Source: Pseudomonadota bacterium (GTDB lineage: Bacteria; Myxococcota_A; Polyangia; Polyangiales; Polyangiaceae). From it: a DNA stretch of 6,361 bases. The stretch lies in the NCBI GenBank assembly GCA_023411445.1, contig JAEYOT010000910.1:1-6361 (forward strand). The letters run 5' to 3'. Below the pieces are notes generated by a model. That model ran no database searches, had not been told where the DNA came from, and was given only the letters and a program-made list of their open reading frames with translations. Shown here piece after piece: positions 6,215 through 6,361 of this stretch; position 1 is the stretch's first letter, and every line of letters begins with the position of its first letter. Position numbers and translations under genes: made by a program.

Positions 6215-6233
6215 GCCACCGAGAGTCGGTGGC
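6215..6233. promoter_or_regulatory. Inverted repeat in the dnaE/lipoprotein divergent region
   Basis: GCCACCGA and TCGGTGGC are perfect 8-bp arms separated by GAG. The repeat ends 22 nt before the lipoprotein ATG and lies 172 nt upstream of the dnaE ATG. It has no following T tract on either strand, so termination is unlikely. It could be a dimeric regulator's operator or a 5'-leader hairpin of the lipoprotein mRNA. No clear -35/-10 pair could be assigned in the 213-bp divergent region; TTGGAC at 6186-6191 is a weak -35-like candidate with no good partner. Confidence 0.4.
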
Positions 6234-6243
6234 GCGCTCCTTC

Positions 6244-6247
6244 GAGG
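6244..6247 (+). promoter_or_regulatory. Ribosome binding site of the lipoprotein gene
   Basis: GAGG lies 8 nt before the ATG at 6256, a good Shine-Dalgarno spacing that supports this start. It is the left part of a perfect 10-bp palindrome, GAGGTACCTC (6244-6253). Confidence 0.6.
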
Positions 6248-6255
6248 TACCTCCT

Positions 6256-6361
6256 ATGCTTCAGAGCTCTCGTATTCTGGCTGTCGCGCTCGGCGTCGTG
6301 TTCGCCGTCCCGGCTGTGGCTGCATGCACGGCCTCGGCCTCCTTCAAGGCCGGTGGTGAAG
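6256..6361 (+). CDS. Predicted lipoprotein, N-terminus only (3' truncated)
   Basis: The frame opens at ATG 6256 behind a well-placed GAGG and runs off the window after 35 complete codons. The visible product has a short n-region with one arginine (MLQSSR), a hydrophobic core (ILAVALGVVFAVPAV) and a lipobox V21-A22-A23-C24. This is a type II signal peptide for export by Sec, lipidation of Cys24 and anchoring in the membrane. The +2 residue is threonine, so by the enterobacterial rule it would not be held in the inner membrane, but sorting rules in this group may differ. The mature part begins TASASFKAGGE, Ala/Ser-rich and probably a flexible tether. The gene is divergent from dnaE with 213 bp between the starts. 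No function can be assigned from this fragment. Confidence 0.7.
   Translation, partial: MLQSSRILAVALGVVFAVPAVAACTASASFKAGGE

Noticed and set aside
1..6361. CRISPR arrays, insertion sequences, phage or toxin-antitoxin modules
   Set aside because: No regularly spaced repeats, transposase motifs, terminal inverted repeats or paired small ORFs were found on either strand.

Overview
The window is high-GC bacterial DNA. It most resembles a myxobacterium or relative (Myxococcota, probably the Polyangiales/Sorangium side). This is inferred from three things: a DUF4388/PATAN-type protein next to a replicative dnaE, a secreted protein with a cysteine-rich myxobacterial-style repeat, and a short alanine-rich lipoprotein leader. 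No 16S rRNA or other decisive marker is present.

Layout from left to right. (1) 1-666, + strand: the 3' part of a gene for an exported protein, with a Gly-rich linker, a ten-cysteine module and a degenerate CAP/SCP-like domain. (2) 667-764: a spacer with two small hairpins. (3) 765-838, + strand: tRNA-Lys with anticodon TTT and no complete encoded CCA. (4) 839-1020: a spacer between converging units, with a possible 44-codon ORF and a short imperfect repeat. (5) 1021-2280, - strand: a DUF4388-domain protein with a winged-helix-like middle and an unassigned C-terminal region. (6) 2281-2478: a structured intergenic stretch containing an AT-rich island with a 10-bp palindrome. (7) 2479-6042, - strand: complete dnaE, the DNA polymerase III alpha subunit. 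(8) 6043-6255: a divergent promoter region with an 8-bp-arm inverted repeat. (9) 6256 to the end, + strand: the start of a lipoprotein gene.

Functionally this is mostly chromosomal housekeeping (replication, tRNA) with accessory envelope and regulatory genes. I see no transposase, CRISPR array, phage gene or toxin-antitoxin pair. dnaE and the DUF4388 gene lie in the same orientation, 198 bp apart, so they could be co-transcribed or separately promoted.

The most unusual signal is an exact 17-nt sequence, GGGGCGTCGTGGTAAGC on the coding strand. It precedes both dnaE and the DUF4388 gene at the same distance (12 nt) and in the same frame relative to each ATG. It may be a shared leader or translation-initiation element. 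The second point of note is a DnaE PHP domain that keeps seven of nine expected metal ligands and has lost two. I found no convincing new multi-gene system.
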